In this document: in pieces, positions 1 to 12,181 of the stretch
Layout of the letters: each line of letters starts with the position of its first letter
How positions within the stretch are numbered: the first letter of the stretch is position 1
The notes under the pieces: model-generated
Database searches by the model: none
Told to the model about the DNA's origin: nothing
Seen by the model: the letters and a program-made list of their open reading frames with translations, nothing else
Position numbers and translations under genes: made by a program
DNA from: Chimonanthus salicifolius
Lineage: Eukaryota > Streptophyta > Magnoliopsida > Laurales > Calycanthaceae
Direction: 5' to 3'
NCBI GenBank assembly: GCA_013350335.1
Contig: CM023537.1
Location: 44,142,111-44,206,110 of the forward strand
Length of the DNA: 64,000 nt

Positions 1-134
1 TTCCAAGGCATTGTATCTTGAAATCTGACGATCTTCATGAGCTTGAAGGCAATCCTCAAAGAACCTTTGACCAGCTGAGTCGAACTCTGGTTCTTCATTT
101 TTTTCCTTTGCTGCTTCTTCTTGCATTGCAGGGA

Positions 135-476
135 CTAAGGTAGAGGAGGATGCTTGAGTGGCAATCTTGGAGGGTCCTTTCCAAGAATTTGGTCATACAA
201 GTCCTTCCTGAGGAACTTCTGAACAGTTGTGGCATTGATTGACTGGACACACTTGCCCACATCTCCTTTAGAAGGCTGCACTCCAAAATTCAAGCCTATC
301 CTATACATGAGGTAGCAGAAGGGAGGATGACTCGTCATTAAGGAATTCATGTATTTGATGATTTTCTTGCACATGAGGGTCGGGAAACAGAATTTCCTCC
401 CGGTCATAGTTGCATACATGTGGACCAACATAAACCATAAACTGGTTTGGATAAATGAGAGTTTTTCGTGAAGCTC
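135..476 (-). pseudogene. Truncated ORF, possibly plant-transposon-protein related
   Basis: An open minus-strand frame of about 110 codons runs from the LTR boundary at 476 down to a stop near 135. It is cut at its upstream end by the copia-type LTR that starts at 477, and the sequence on the far side of that element (16268 onward) does not continue the frame. The residues (LSFIQTSLWFMLVHMYATM, then CKKIIKYMNSLM and GLNFGVQPSKGDVGK) have the helical pattern I associate with the 'putative plant transposon protein' domain found in many plant retroelement ORFs. That family call rests on a weak resemblance. Beyond the stop, reading continues with a Lys-rich stretch, so the original ORF may have been longer. 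It is a remnant and I assign no function. Confidence 0.3.
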
Positions 477-530
477 TGAAAGTTCTCGGTGTGCTAGAAC
501 ACGGTGCAAGATTGAGCCTAGAGGGAGGGA

Positions 531-547
531 GGGGGGGGGGGGGGGGG
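531..547 (+). repeat. Poly-G tract (about 17 G) in LTR
   Basis: An uninterrupted G run follows GAGGGAGGGA. It sits where the sibling LTRs have shorter G-rich tracts (1757-1767, 10922-10977, 26532-26543). Confidence 0.9.
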
Positions 548-1717
548 TGATGAATAGGGTAATCACCAATTTTAATGGTTTGTAAAAAATCTTGATTAAT
601 CAAATGATTTGCAGCGTATTAGATTAGATTACTTAAGTGTGTGAATTAAAGATGTGCAAATAAATTAAACAATCACACAGAAACAAGACCAACACCCACA
701 ACACAAGATGTATAGTGCTTCGGTTTAAACAAACCTACATCCATTGTTGGACTCACCCAACCTTGGGCTATTCCAAATACACTATATGGGGAATTACACC
801 CTCACGAATAGAATAAGACTTCCACCTATGCAATTGATTGAGAATTTCACCCAATCGCCTAAGATTTTGAAAGGTTCGACCAACCACGGTCTACTTCCTT
901 ATCTCTTTATTTTTCATAGTGGTTCAAACTTCCTTGCCTTAGTCCACTTCACAATGATGATTTAAAAAATTAAATTCAAACACTAAGAAGCACTTGCCCT
1001 ATTTAAGCTCACTTGTAGATGACATATTTCTTCAAGATGTCCTTACCAATGTGATGCCAACGATGTCGAAATTGTGCCTTGTGTATGTTCAATCACAATC
1101 TATAGGTAAGGTCTCTAGAATTTAAGATTTGCCAATAATTATCATAGAATTATTTTCTCTCTCTCTCTTAATCTCAATCAAGATGATTGGATTTCAAATG
1201 ATTCACCTAAATAAAGTGTTAGAGAAGAGTGAGGAGCTCTGGTTTTGCCTTGTGATTTCCAAGTTGGAGGTCCAATTAAAATACAACAAGATTTGGTGTT
1301 TAAATAGGCAAAACAGAAAATCCCGAAGTTATAACGGGCGATCGATAGTGGGGATTTCAAATATAGCAATTGTAATGTGACCGTTATATAGTAATTGTTT
1401 TCTAACTGCTAGAAAACGGTCATAGACGATTAATCGTGCCATACAATTGGTCGTGCACAATCACGGGCGATTGATTGTGGGGTGACAATCGTATTAGCCT
1501 GAGGCTAACCTGTTTTGACAGAGTTGCCTTATCCAGACCCAACTAAACCTTGGGCGATGGGTCGTGGATCGATGTGTCGTGTGTCCTGTCTCGACGATTG
1601 GTCGTGCGCTCAATGTATCGTGCTCTATACCACACGATGGGTCGTTGCCTGACGAATGTATCGTCCTAAGACGAGACTGTGAATGTCAATGGTTTTACAT
1701 ATTTCCAAGTTTGGTTC

Positions 1718-3355
1718 TGAAAGTTCTCATTTTGGAGCTAGAACACAATTGACCCTAGAGCGGGGGTGAGTAGGTCCATCTAACAATCGTTGGTCCTTTT
1801 AAAAATTATTTGATTGATTAGTTTAAGCGCAGCGAATACAACAATTAAGTGAGTGTGTGTTAGCAAATGTGATTAAACAATCAACACAAGAAAAAACACC
1901 ACAAGAACAATGACACAAGATATATAGTGGTTCAGTTAGCCAACCTATATCTACTGTTAGGACTCGCTCAACCTTGAGCTATCCCCAAATTCACTAAGTG
2001 GGGACTTACACCCTCACAATTAGAGTAGGAATTCTACCACACTTAATCGGCTGAGAATTCCACCCACCATTGTGCCAGAGGCAATGTTCTAGATTTTTTA
2101 TAGTGGTTCTGAAGCCAAGCCTCCTTAAACCACTTTCGGGATAAAGGTTTTAAAAACAAAATTAAAACTAAGAAGCACTTGCCTTGAAGCTCTTTCTCGA
2201 AGATGTGTGTTTCTCAAAGATCCACCCAATGTGTACCAACGCTCCTCCTTTTAGCCGTTTTAAAGCAATCACAATCTCAGGGTGACAAGGAAACTGGTTA
2301 CCAAAGCTTTCCTAGATTATATCTTTTCTTTCCTCGTCTCATTCTCTTTTTCAAACTCAATCAATAGATTGGTTGTTTATGATTCTCAGGTGTAGGCACA
2401 AGATAATTGATCGTTCCTTAGAGTGTGTGACTCTTCTCAGTTCAAGGAAGATGATATAACGATCACACAACACTCATATATATAGAGGAGTCTTCACAGT
2501 TTTTCAAACTGTCCAGTACCGACAGGTTGGTGTTCATATTTATTATCGTTCAACCACCCGATCGTTGCACATTAAATGCACTCCTAGCTGCATTATTACT
2601 TTCCAATCGACAGGTTGGTGTCACCGATGGATCGACAGTCATGGCATCGAGAGGTCGGTCCATACAGGGTTTCGATCTGGGGAAACACCATGCAGACAGA
2701 GTTTCATGTCTCGAAACTTGTCCTGTCCAGAATGACCTATCGCCTTTTACCGAGAGGTCGGTCCTGGTACTCTCGGTCGGTCTTGAATTACTGAGATGTT
2801 TGTTTTCTTGAGAGTCCACATGAGTTCTAAGTTCCAGAACTCATAAGTTATCATCGACGAATCATTGACCATGATGGGGTCGTTTCAGCCTTTTACTGAG
2901 GGGTCAGTGCATTCGAGACTCTCGATCAGGGGTATAACTAGAATGACAGTTCTATGATCCAAAACCTTTGTCAATCTGGCCGACAGTCCTGACCACAATG
3001 GGTCGATCATGTCTCTACCGAGGGGTCGGTGAGAACGACTGGTCGAGTTGACAGTGAACTTAATTCATATTTCCAAGTTCACTTCTAGTTCATTGTCCAG
3101 CTTACTCTCTTAGGCTTCTTATGGTTTTACCATTTGTTCAACTAAGCCTAGAGATAGTTCTCCTAAGGTGTGGGTACCACCTAAAGTCATCTATGGGTAA
3201 ATACCTGTTTTGTGATTGCCATAACGATGATCTTTAATCCGGTGGAGCATGATCTTCACTCTTGCTCACCTTGAGTGTTCAAACTTCTTAGCAAGTGCTT
3301 CTTCTCGAGTTATGGAATTGCCAAAATAGTGACTCGGAAAGCCGGAGCAGTAATA
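1718..3355 (-). mobile_element. Solo LTR of the same copia family, nested in the 3' LTR
   Basis: It begins TGAAAGTTCTC at 1718 and ends CAGTAATA at 3355, so the usual terminal CA has become TA. It is flanked by a perfect 5-bp duplication GGTTC (1713-1717 and 3356-3360). Removing it restores the host LTR sequence, as judged from the unbroken copy at 15962-16000. At 1638 bp it matches the family LTR size. It has no internal sequence or second LTR, so it is a solo LTR. Its short-motif zone (2510-3060) uses GGTCGGTC-type motifs instead of the CGATTGATCG type seen in its host LTR. Confidence 0.85.
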
Positions 3356-3648
3356 GGTTCCAATTGGTGTCAAACAACCACTAGGCTTTGTTAATTATCC
3401 AAATGTGTTCTTTAAGCCTAGGTATGGACATCCTATGGTGTTAGGTACCGCCTGAAATCATCTATGACTAATTTACATTTGTGTGATTGCCATATACTTG
3501 TTGATCTATTGAATCTTCAATGATCTTCCACTTGAGCTTGATTCAACCAACACTTGAGTCTTATTCATTGCTTCAATCTTCTGAGGCAAGGCTTCACCTA
3601 AGTTATGGAATTTGAAAAATAGGTGACTCGACAAGCCGGGGCACGACA

Positions 3649-6600
3649 AATCTTCTGCTTTGTCAATTTGCATGACAAAACACCTAGAAGCTAATGAATT
3701 ACAGACTCGATGCCTTAACCCAACCCACTATACGTCATTTGAATACAAATTATACAACAATTAAAATTACATATTCAAATGACAAAAATTCTTAGACTCT
3801 ATGCTTCTTAGGCTCTCAATGTTAGTCCAAACATTTGTAATATACACAATATTAGTCCCCCTTAGTGTATGGACTAAAAACCCCTTCAGTCTTGATTAAA
3901 CTCCCCCTTAAAAGACTATCCTCCTTCTAAGCTTCTCAAAGCTTCAATTTTTCTCCCCTTTAACTTAAGCCTACTTTCAAGCTTCCAAATTCTCCCCCAA
4001 AGCTTACATCAAGCTTTTAATATTTCTCCCCCTAAATTGACAAAGGGCATATAAGCACTAATATACCACATTTAGTGTGCTGCAACAAGTCCCAATTGTT
4101 GGACTAAGTGAAGATGGAGAAGGAGGGGCTCATGTATTTGGTTTTCAAAAATGCCAATATGAAACCAACTCATGCATGCAAAGAGGAGGGAAATCACTCA
4201 TACAAAGAATTTCTCATGAAAAAACATATGCGTGAAAACATCATGAACTAAATAAATTATACACCAATAAGGCACAAAGTTCATGAAAATAGAGATGATG
4301 CAAAAAGATTTTCCAATACAACCACAATTGCATCAAACCATCAAATAAGTTCATTCATCAAAACATACACCAATGAATAATTTATGAATGAACAAATATC
4401 CAATCCTTGTAAATTCATTATGCACTTGGAAGATGGACACTTATTTCTTCCCTTAAACTTTCCAAGGCATGCTCTCCATTGCTCAATTTTTTGAGAGCAC
4501 AATGCACCAAGTCCATTAACATTTGGACCACATAACCATGTTAGCTTTCTTTACCAAAATCTATTTGGTTTTAAGATTCACCTTTAAGAGTTGAAAGCCA
4601 CAACGTAGGTGCATACACTAGGTTGCATTCAAACCTTATTTGACATTTTCCAAACTACTTTTGAAGGTTTAAACCATGAATGCAAACCAAATGATTTTGG
4701 AGAAGGAAAATTTTCCTTATTTGAACATTTCTCCAAAAACAAATTTCCAATGTCAAAATGATTTTCCAAGATAGTGCTTATCAAGACATGGAAAGAGCAT
4801 GAATTCATCCCTTTAAGATTTACCAAATTTGAGGGATGAGAAGAGTGTGTGCTTGTGATGCATGCAAGTTCACAAGACATCATGTTTTTCAATCCAACCT
4901 TGAATGCCAATGAATGTCCATACATTCACACAGTTTTGTGCCATATGTAGACTTGAACCACTTCACAAAAATATGCACAAAAACATGGATCTTGGATCAA
5001 GTTGCCTTTGATAAAATTTTGATCCAATCCAATAACCTTGGGCCTTTAAAATTTACTTAATTTAAACAACATAGCCCATGTGTGATGTCATATGATAAGG
5101 CATTCTTAGGTTTCGCAAAATTTGGTGCTTATGAACCAACAATCATTACCCATAAATTTCCCAATAATGAAAATAGGAATGAAAACCAAAAACACACAAC
5201 ATACATTCATTTCACAAAGTATATACCAATCAAGTGTATAGAAATGAAGTATGAGAAAACATATGGCATTTACAAAACATGCAACTAGTAGCTATGAAAT
5301 GCCAAAACCAACAAACACTTGCAAAAATATTTTCAAATGCACCAAGATATACCAGTAAGAGAAGGAGTAAATGAGAAATGATCTCCATATAAAATATACA
5401 AGTGTTTGCCAAAGGTTGCTCCCATGCTTACTATCATTTTTACTATTCATTCATGAATACTCCAACGAGGTTCAAAAATATAGAATAGAATGGTACATGA
5501 ATGGATTACCAATGAAAAACATTTGATCACATATTGATCAACAAATACCATTCACAAGGGGCAAGTTTCATTCCACAAGAGACTCACAAATTTTGTAATT
5601 TGGAATGAAAGACACCATGTATGTGCACATGATCATTTCACAATAAATATTCTACCAAATAAGAACAGAGATGAAACCAAGAAATGCAAGTACACACAAG
5701 AACAATACATGAGGCAATGCACAATGTTCATTTATTCCCAAAAGATACACAATTAACTTAACACATAGAATGAGATGAAAAGATATATTCCAAAAATTAA
5801 AGCATTATGTGCAAGCCTACATGAAAATACACATTCCATAAAAGAATAAACAAATTTAAGACTATGGAATGAAACATGGATTCAAAAGAGAGGTTATTAA
5901 ACCTGAATCCAACAGTGTCTTGCCGATACATCAGCCCAGACGATCGGTTGTTAGCCGATCCATAATCAACCAGCGATGTATAGCCATGACAGATGCAGAT
6001 TTTCCAAATTGAAAATCCAAATCAGTTTTGAGACACAACATTTTTGTTTTCAAAACAGTTAGCAATCATTCAACAAAGTGTACAACCAATTTGAGCATAT
6101 AGAATGAAGCAAAATTTCACAAGAGGTGTTTTAAACATAAACCATTCTCTGTTCAGATGATACATCGTCTAACACGATCGGACGTCGGCTGATGCATTGT
6201 CAGATGGCGATATGTCGCCATGACAAAACTTATTTTTCCTTTTTAAATCCATTTTCATTTTGAAATCTCCCTCTTGATTTTAAAAACATATGTGGCATGA
6301 GATACACATGATTTACCAATAAAAACATATATGCCACACAAATATCTTGCAAAAATTCAAACCACAAAACATATACCAATTAAGTACATGGAATGAAAGC
6401 AAGCTATCAACTAAGATTCCAAACATGCGTTAAATGCGATACACTCAATGTTAAACCTTAACACATCTAAGTTTACAACTTTAGGACTTAGAATCTAAGT
6501 CCAACACATGTATGACTCATCAAGCATGATATATACTATAGTTAGGAAAAATACAATCAAATGCTCGAAAGAGTCAAATGTTTCATGCCACAACACAAGG

Positions 6601-6700
6601 GTTCTTTGAACTCACATGAATGAAGATTTGAGTTCAACTACAATGGTCTAAAGATACAACAATTAGGCTCAAATCTTAGACCAATGTAGGGCATGAGTAA
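3649..6700 (-). other. Internal non-coding region of the copia-type element
   Basis: This AT-rich stretch lies between gag and the 3' LTR. No open frame shows copia protease, integrase, reverse transcriptase or RNase H motifs on either strand. Two short patches (5925-5995 and 6160-6235) contain CGATACATC, GACGATCGG and similar motifs like those in the LTRs. Many CACAAG, CATTCAT and ACCAAT words give it low complexity. It looks like decayed or replaced pol sequence. Confidence 0.5.
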
Positions 6701-6704
6701 GGTC

Positions 6705-7836
6705 CTATCCCTTAGGGAACCATATGAAATTTTGATCTGGACCTTTCTTCTCAAATCTTTGAACTTTGGGCAATTTGATTTTTCCATCTTGAGCATTTGG
6801 CCCAAATCCAAAAGTTTGAGACAAAACCCTCCTTTTAGTCTTCATATTCATAACATGAGGTCGTCTTGAACTATCCCTATTATATTTCATAATGTAGGGA
6901 TGATGTGAAGTGTGGGTGCAAAGTGTTTCCTAGGAACATTCACATAAGCAATATGATTTACCTTATTCTTCTTAGTATAATGTGAATTTCCAACCACCTC
7001 ATTCTTTCTCTTCCTTGCTCTTTGAGAAAAACCATTAGCCACCTTTGACTTAACATGCATTCTGCTTTTCTTACACTCATGCCTTGAAATGCCCATTTAA
7101 TCCACAATAAAAATATTTTAATATAGAAGTGTCTTTGGTGTGGCTTTTAATCCTTTTGGATTGGTTCATGGGTCTCTTTGGGTTAGATTGAGAAATACCA
7201 TGCCAATCACCATGTGGTTTAGCCAAATTAGATTCTTCCAATTTTAGCTCACCTTGGGTAACCATGTCTTGAGATTTCTTAAGATTTTCCAAATTTGAGC
7301 TCAATTTCATATTTTCATCTCTAAGACATTTTCCAACTTCATTTAGCTTCAACTTTTCATTTTAAAAAACTTTTAATTTTCCTTGAAGCAAATTTTGATT
7401 TTCTCTCAAATTCAAGATTTCATCATTTACATTTTTCAAATTTGATGAAAGAATATCATTTTTCATATTAGCACCTTCAAGTTGGCTAGAGAGTTTGGCA
7501 TTCTCAATTTTTGTCTTATCAAGATCCTTAGCCAATGTCATACTCTCTAAGTACAAGGCATTGAAGAGCTCTTGGAGGTCATATTCCTCTTCAAGATCCA
7601 CATCATCATCCTCTTCCTCACTTGAGGATCCCTCTTGGTCATTAATAATGGAGGCAATAAAACATTTGAAATTTTCAACTCTCATGATTCTCCAATTGGT
7701 TATAAGAGGTGGAGCCTTCCATTGAGCTATCCAAAGATATGCAGAACTTTTCAATAAACTCATCTTGGATAGATGCCCAATCATCATTCTCAGTTTCACT
7801 CGAAGATTCCATTGGAATGGGGGTGATAGAGGCAAC
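6705..7836 (-). pseudogene. Copia gag remnant: acidic, coiled-coil and zinc-knuckle part
   Basis: Reading right to left, there is an acidic patch (SSSEEEDDDVDLEEEYD), a long heptad-like coiled coil (near 7370-7560 and continuing to about 7250), then a zinc-knuckle remnant FYCGLNGHFKA followed by basic Lys/Arg-rich sequence. It ends near 6710 with a segment resembling the IWVPKG box at the end of SIRE-type gags. Gag would coat the RNA and form the particle. At least three frame breaks or stops separate the pieces (near 7690, 7360 and 6900), and the first Cys of the knuckle is missing. This is the downstream half of an ORF split by the solo LTR at 7837-10605. Confidence 0.6.
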
Positions 7837-10605
7837 TGTGACGACCCAGGCTCTCGACTATAGGGCCCATTGTAACTTTCTCAAATTATTTTGAATAAAT
7901 TTTTGAGAATTAAACTTCGATTGGAGATCCGTGGAAATGTTGACATTAATTAACAAGAATTAGAGAGGTGATTAACTAATTAAGTGAGTTTAAGGGTGAT
8001 TTAATTAAGTTGCCAATTTAATTTAATATTATTTAATGAGGTGTAATGCCACATGACATGGCAAGATAAGGATGAAAGTAACATCACCACTCCACCTTTA
8101 TCTTGGACCAATAAGTGCTCTCCACCTCACCACCTTTAGCTTTTGCTTTTTGACTAAAAGTAAAATGAGGGTAAATTAGAGGAAAAAGCAAAAAGAAGAG
8201 TAAGGCTCCATCTCTACCTCTTTTTCTCCATTATCTTCTTCTATCCTCCTCCTCCATCTTTTTCCTCTCTAAAAATCTGAAGCAAGAAAGAGAGAGGTGG
8301 AAATTTCTCTTCCTCTTCCTCTCTCTTTGGTGCAAATCTCTCTTGAAAGCTTGGATGTTGAAAAAATAAAAGAAAAGGAAAAAAACTTAGAAAGCTCATC
8401 TAAAGGTAAAATCTTCTTCCCCAACCTTAGACAAATTTTGGTTAAGATGAAGAATTTGGAGAAATTTGGAATTTAGGGGTTTTCCCCAAATTCATGAAAT
8501 TTGATGTAAATGTATGAACTAACTCATCAAATTAGAAATGCTAGCCTCCTAATATGTGACCAATTACATTGAGAATTAATACAAATGATTAGGCTTGGAA
8601 ATTAAGCCCAAGTTAAGGATATGGAATTTGGAGATTTAGGGGTTTTCCCCAAATTCATGGAATTTGAGTAAATCTATAAATTAACTCATCAAATTGGAAA
8701 TGCTAGCCTCCTAATATGTAACCAATTATATGGAGAAGTAATACAAATGATTAGGCTTTGAAATTAAGCCCAAGTTCATTCACAACAAAAAACCCCAATT
8801 CTAAGGTATGTGAAATTTACCATTGTTGTGCTAAAATAATCCAATTGCATGCTTAGGAATAGAGTGGAAGGAATGGGAAGAACATGTAGAAAGTCTAAGA
8901 AGGTGTGAGAAATCTACTTTATCTAAGGTTAAGAAAATGTATGTTAGAATTTAGATTTTATCTAAAGTTAAGATTTGAAGTGGAAATTGGAGACTCTCAA
9001 CCCTAAGCCTAAATAAGGTGTAATTTGAAAGAAAAGCACAAGAAAAGGCTTATAGTCTTTATTTCTAGAATTAGTTGGAAAGGAAGTAAACTAGATTTGG
9101 ATTAAAGAAGCAAAGTAGAAGCAATAAATTTTATTAAAAAATCTTATTAAGTTATTTATTAGAAGGTTATGATTTTTATATAAAATTATGCTTATGATAC
9201 ATGGGTTGAATGAAGAGATTGGAGGTGACCCCATTATTAGACTCAACATCAACATTAGAAACTTGGAATCAAGTAGGTTTTGCTACTCTTATTGATGTAC
9301 CATGGTGAATATATATTTCTAGTTTGGATTTCAATGTTTTGAGATTTGTTGTATGTGTGTTTTAAACATGGAGTTTGATGTATATGTATTATCTTATTAT
9401 GAAATGCAAATGGATTTAATATTAACGATGGAGTTCTTATGCATATGAATCATGCATTCATGAGGGATGGGAATGCATGAGCATTACGAATATTTATCCT
9501 TATGAAAGGAATTGTACAAAATAGACCTTTGGCCCCGTCCATGTGATAAGATATGGCATTAAGATGGGCTGAATGCTCCTAGGTGTGAGACTTGAAACCT
9601 GCTCAAGATTGTATGGGTGATAGCACTCCCCCGATAATCCCGGTAGAAATGCTAAGTATTGGGAAGTAGCTCCCAGCCGGATGCCACGGGAAAGCTATGG
9701 ACATAAGAGGCTAGTGATAAAACTATTGAATTGGAAAAGACAAACTTTCCAATGCATGGGGCATGAAAGGGATTGTATAGACCTCATGGCACCCATGGCA
9801 TGTCATTCATTATTATTTTATACACTAAGTTGGAAAGTATGATTTGATATTTAGTTATGAGATGTATTATGATTTCGAGATGTTTATTACTTGGTATTTA
9901 CACATGACTTTGATTTTGATTTGAAATTTCAAATGGGGATGGGAGATGTTTTTATGAAATGTGAATTACAATGTAAGCACCTATCTTATATTAAGAGTTT
10001 TGTATATGTCACATATTGGTACCCACACTGATGGGAATTCCTACTGGGCATTGACTAAGCCCACAAATTTTCCCTTTTTTAGAATCCAATGCAGGAAGCG
10101 ATAAGGGCAATGAGGTTGGGCCGAATGCTAGTCAAGCATGATTGGAGATGAAAGCAAAGGACAAAGTCTCGGAGAATCACACATTTTGACATTTTAGAGA
10201 TAGAAGACATTATCATTCTTTTTGTTTATATTTTGAGAACATGTAGTTTTTGTAGGAGTTATATGATTGGAAGTTTAATTGATGATGTATAAACTCCTAC
10301 ATGATGATGTTAGACTTCTTTGTTATTTGACATTTAACTTATATGAGATTAATATGTTTTGCTTTGGATTGAGAATGACTATCATTCAAATGTATCAAAT
10401 ACTATGTATATGCTTCTGCAGGTTTTATGTTAGTGTGTTGCAAAAGTTAAAATAGACTTTGTCCATGCGCACACACTAGTTGGGTCAGTTGAGGGTCTGG
10501 TCTTCTGACTCGGACTTGTCTCGCGTCGTGGTGCTCCGTCTCTCTATCTCTCTCTCTCTCATTAAATACCACTATGATCCTAGTGGGAGAGGGAGGGGCG
10601 CTACA
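7837..10605 (+). mobile_element. Solo LTR (2769 bp) inserted in gag, TSD CAAC
   Basis: It starts TGTGACGACCC and ends GGGGCGCTACA, flanked by CAAC at 7833-7836 and 10606-10609. Removing it rejoins the gag frame of the host element. Near its 3' end it carries CTACTGGGCATTGACTAAG (10037-10055) and the G-rich/CGCGTCGTGG module (10478-10530), both shared with the LTRs at 12003 and 43162 and the LTR end at 59172. A Ty3/gypsy origin is likely from this LTR style. No internal sequence is present. Confidence 0.85.
8455..8785 (+). repeat. Tandem duplication, about 164 bp x 2
   Basis: The stretch containing ATTTAGGGGTTTTCCCCAAA followed by GCTAGCCTCCTAATATGT occurs twice, offset by about 164 bp, with scattered substitutions. 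It lies inside the solo LTR. Confidence 0.8.
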
Positions 10606-10609
10606 CAAC

Positions 10610-10783
10610 GAAAACATTTGCAATTTTGCCTCTGTCATCAAACTCCATATTTGAAGAATTTTCAGATTGATATTCCTTGTCTTGTTCATTAGAGTTCAAT
10701 GAATTACATCCATCCATGGACTTTGTAATCTTGAAAACAAATTCTTTAACATTTTTATCAAGTGAAACCAAGATGTTCTCCAT
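10610..10783 (-). pseudogene. Copia gag remnant: N-terminal piece
   Basis: An ATG at 10783 (minus strand) opens MENILVSLDKNVKEFVFK and runs to the solo-LTR junction, where the frame continues at 7836 once the insertion is ignored. It begins only about 100 bp from the primer site, so the UBN2-type N-terminal part usual for copia gags is missing. The residues give no further domain. Confidence 0.5.
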
Positions 10784-10882
10784 TTTTTATTTCCATTAAA
10801 CCAAGTTTGAATAAGCAAAAATTAGCGATATGGACATTGTTCTTAGCACGTGGATCAACTCGGATGGTTAAATTGAGCACGA

Positions 10883-10895
10883 GGCTCTGATACCA
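10883..10895 (-). promoter_or_regulatory. Primer-binding site, tRNA-iMet type
   Basis: The minus strand reads TGGTATCAGAGCC two bases inside the 5' LTR boundary at 10898. This is the canonical complement of the 3' end of plant initiator tRNA-Met and fixes the element's orientation. Confidence 0.9.
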
Positions 10896-10921
10896 ACTGA
10901 AATTTCCCTGGTGTGCTAGAA

Positions 10922-10979
10922 CAAGAGCCAAGATTGAACCTAGAGGGGTGGGGGTGGGGGTGGGTGGGGGCGGGGGTGT
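10922..10979 (+). repeat. G-rich tract (GGGGTGGGGGTGGG type)
   Basis: Six or more runs of three to five G separated by T or C give a good G-quadruplex pattern. It is at the same LTR position as the poly-G at 531. Confidence 0.85.
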
Positions 10980-11404
10980 GGAAATCACCAATCTTAATAG
11001 TTTTTAAAAAATTCTTGATTAATCAAATGATTTGAAAATAAAATTAAAACACTAAGAAGCACTTGTCTTTTGTAAGCTTACTTGTAACTGATATGCTTCT
11101 TGAAGATGTCCTTCCCAATGTGATGTCGATGATGTCGAAGATATGCCTTGTGTATGAGCAATCACAATCTATGGGAGGGTTTTAGGATTTAAGATCTACC
11201 AATAATTATCCTAGAACTATTTTATCTCTCTCTCTTTCTCTCAAAATTTTAATCAAGATTATTGGATTTCAAATGATTCACCTACATAAAGTGCTTATAG
11301 AGGAGTGGGAAGCTCTGATTTTGCCTTGTGATTTTCCAAGTGGGAGGTCCAACCAAAACACAAAAAGGTTTGGTGTTTAAATAGGCAAAACAAAAAATCC
11401 TGAA

Positions 11405-11960
11405 GTTACAATGGGCAATTGATCGTGGGGTGGCGATCGACTGTGGTTTCAAATATAGCTGTTGTAATGCGACCGTTATACATTAATTGTTTTCTAATGA
11501 CTAGAAGACAGTCACAGACAATTGATTGTGCCATACGATTGGTCGTACACAATCACGAGCGATTGATCGTGGGATGACGATCGTATGGCCTTAGGCTAAC
11601 CTGTTTTGGCAGAGTTGCCTTATCTAGACCCAAATAAACCCAGGGCGATGGGTCGTGGACCCGATGTGTCATGCGCCTTATGTATCGTGCTCCATACCAC
11701 ACGATGAGTCGCTACCTGACGAATGTATCGTCCTGGGACCAGACTGTGAATGACAGACTTGATCTTGCCTGAGTCCCGTCGATTGATCGTTATGCCCGAT
11801 GGGTCGGTGTCCTGTCTCAACGATTGATAGTGTTTGTACGATTGATCGTATCCTGAGACAACGTATGTTTGACAAACCTTTCCAACCAGAACCTTGGTTT
11901 TCCAGACGATGCATCGATGTACCACGATTGATCGTCCCTGTCACTGGCGATATGTTGCCG
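11405..11960 (+). repeat. CGATTGATCG-type palindrome zone in LTR
   Basis: Short, mostly self-complementary words such as CGATTGATCGT, GCGATCG and GATGCATCG recur many times. Matching zones occur at 1325-1670 and 27300-27980. Confidence 0.75.
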
Positions 11961-12181
11961 GGCACAAAGTGTCAGCCTTACAGTAAACTCAATCGTTTTA
12001 CATGTAACACCCTAGAATTTCAATCTGGTAAATCAATATAATTTCCCCTTAATGATGGGAATGAGATGTGGATTTTGATCTGAACATGAAGAGGGAATGG
12101 AGTATGAGTGGTGTATGGGATTTAAATCAAGAAATAAAAGGGAAATGAAAAGAAAAAAACAAAACCTGAAGTTTCCCAGAA

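Larger units (their letters stand above)
477..3648 (-). repeat. 3' LTR of the copia-type element, interrupted by a nested LTR
   Basis: In plus-strand reading it starts TGAAAGTTCTC and ends GGCACGACA. The start, the poly-G tract, the CTTGATTAATCAAATGATTTG segment, the CGAT-rich palindrome zone (1330-1670) and the terminal GTGACTCG...GGGGCA segment all recur in the other copies at 10898, 1718 and 26490. The minus-strand sequence just outside its right end (3649-3664) is purine-rich, as expected for a polypurine tract. A same-family LTR interrupts it at 1718-3355. Confidence 0.72.
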
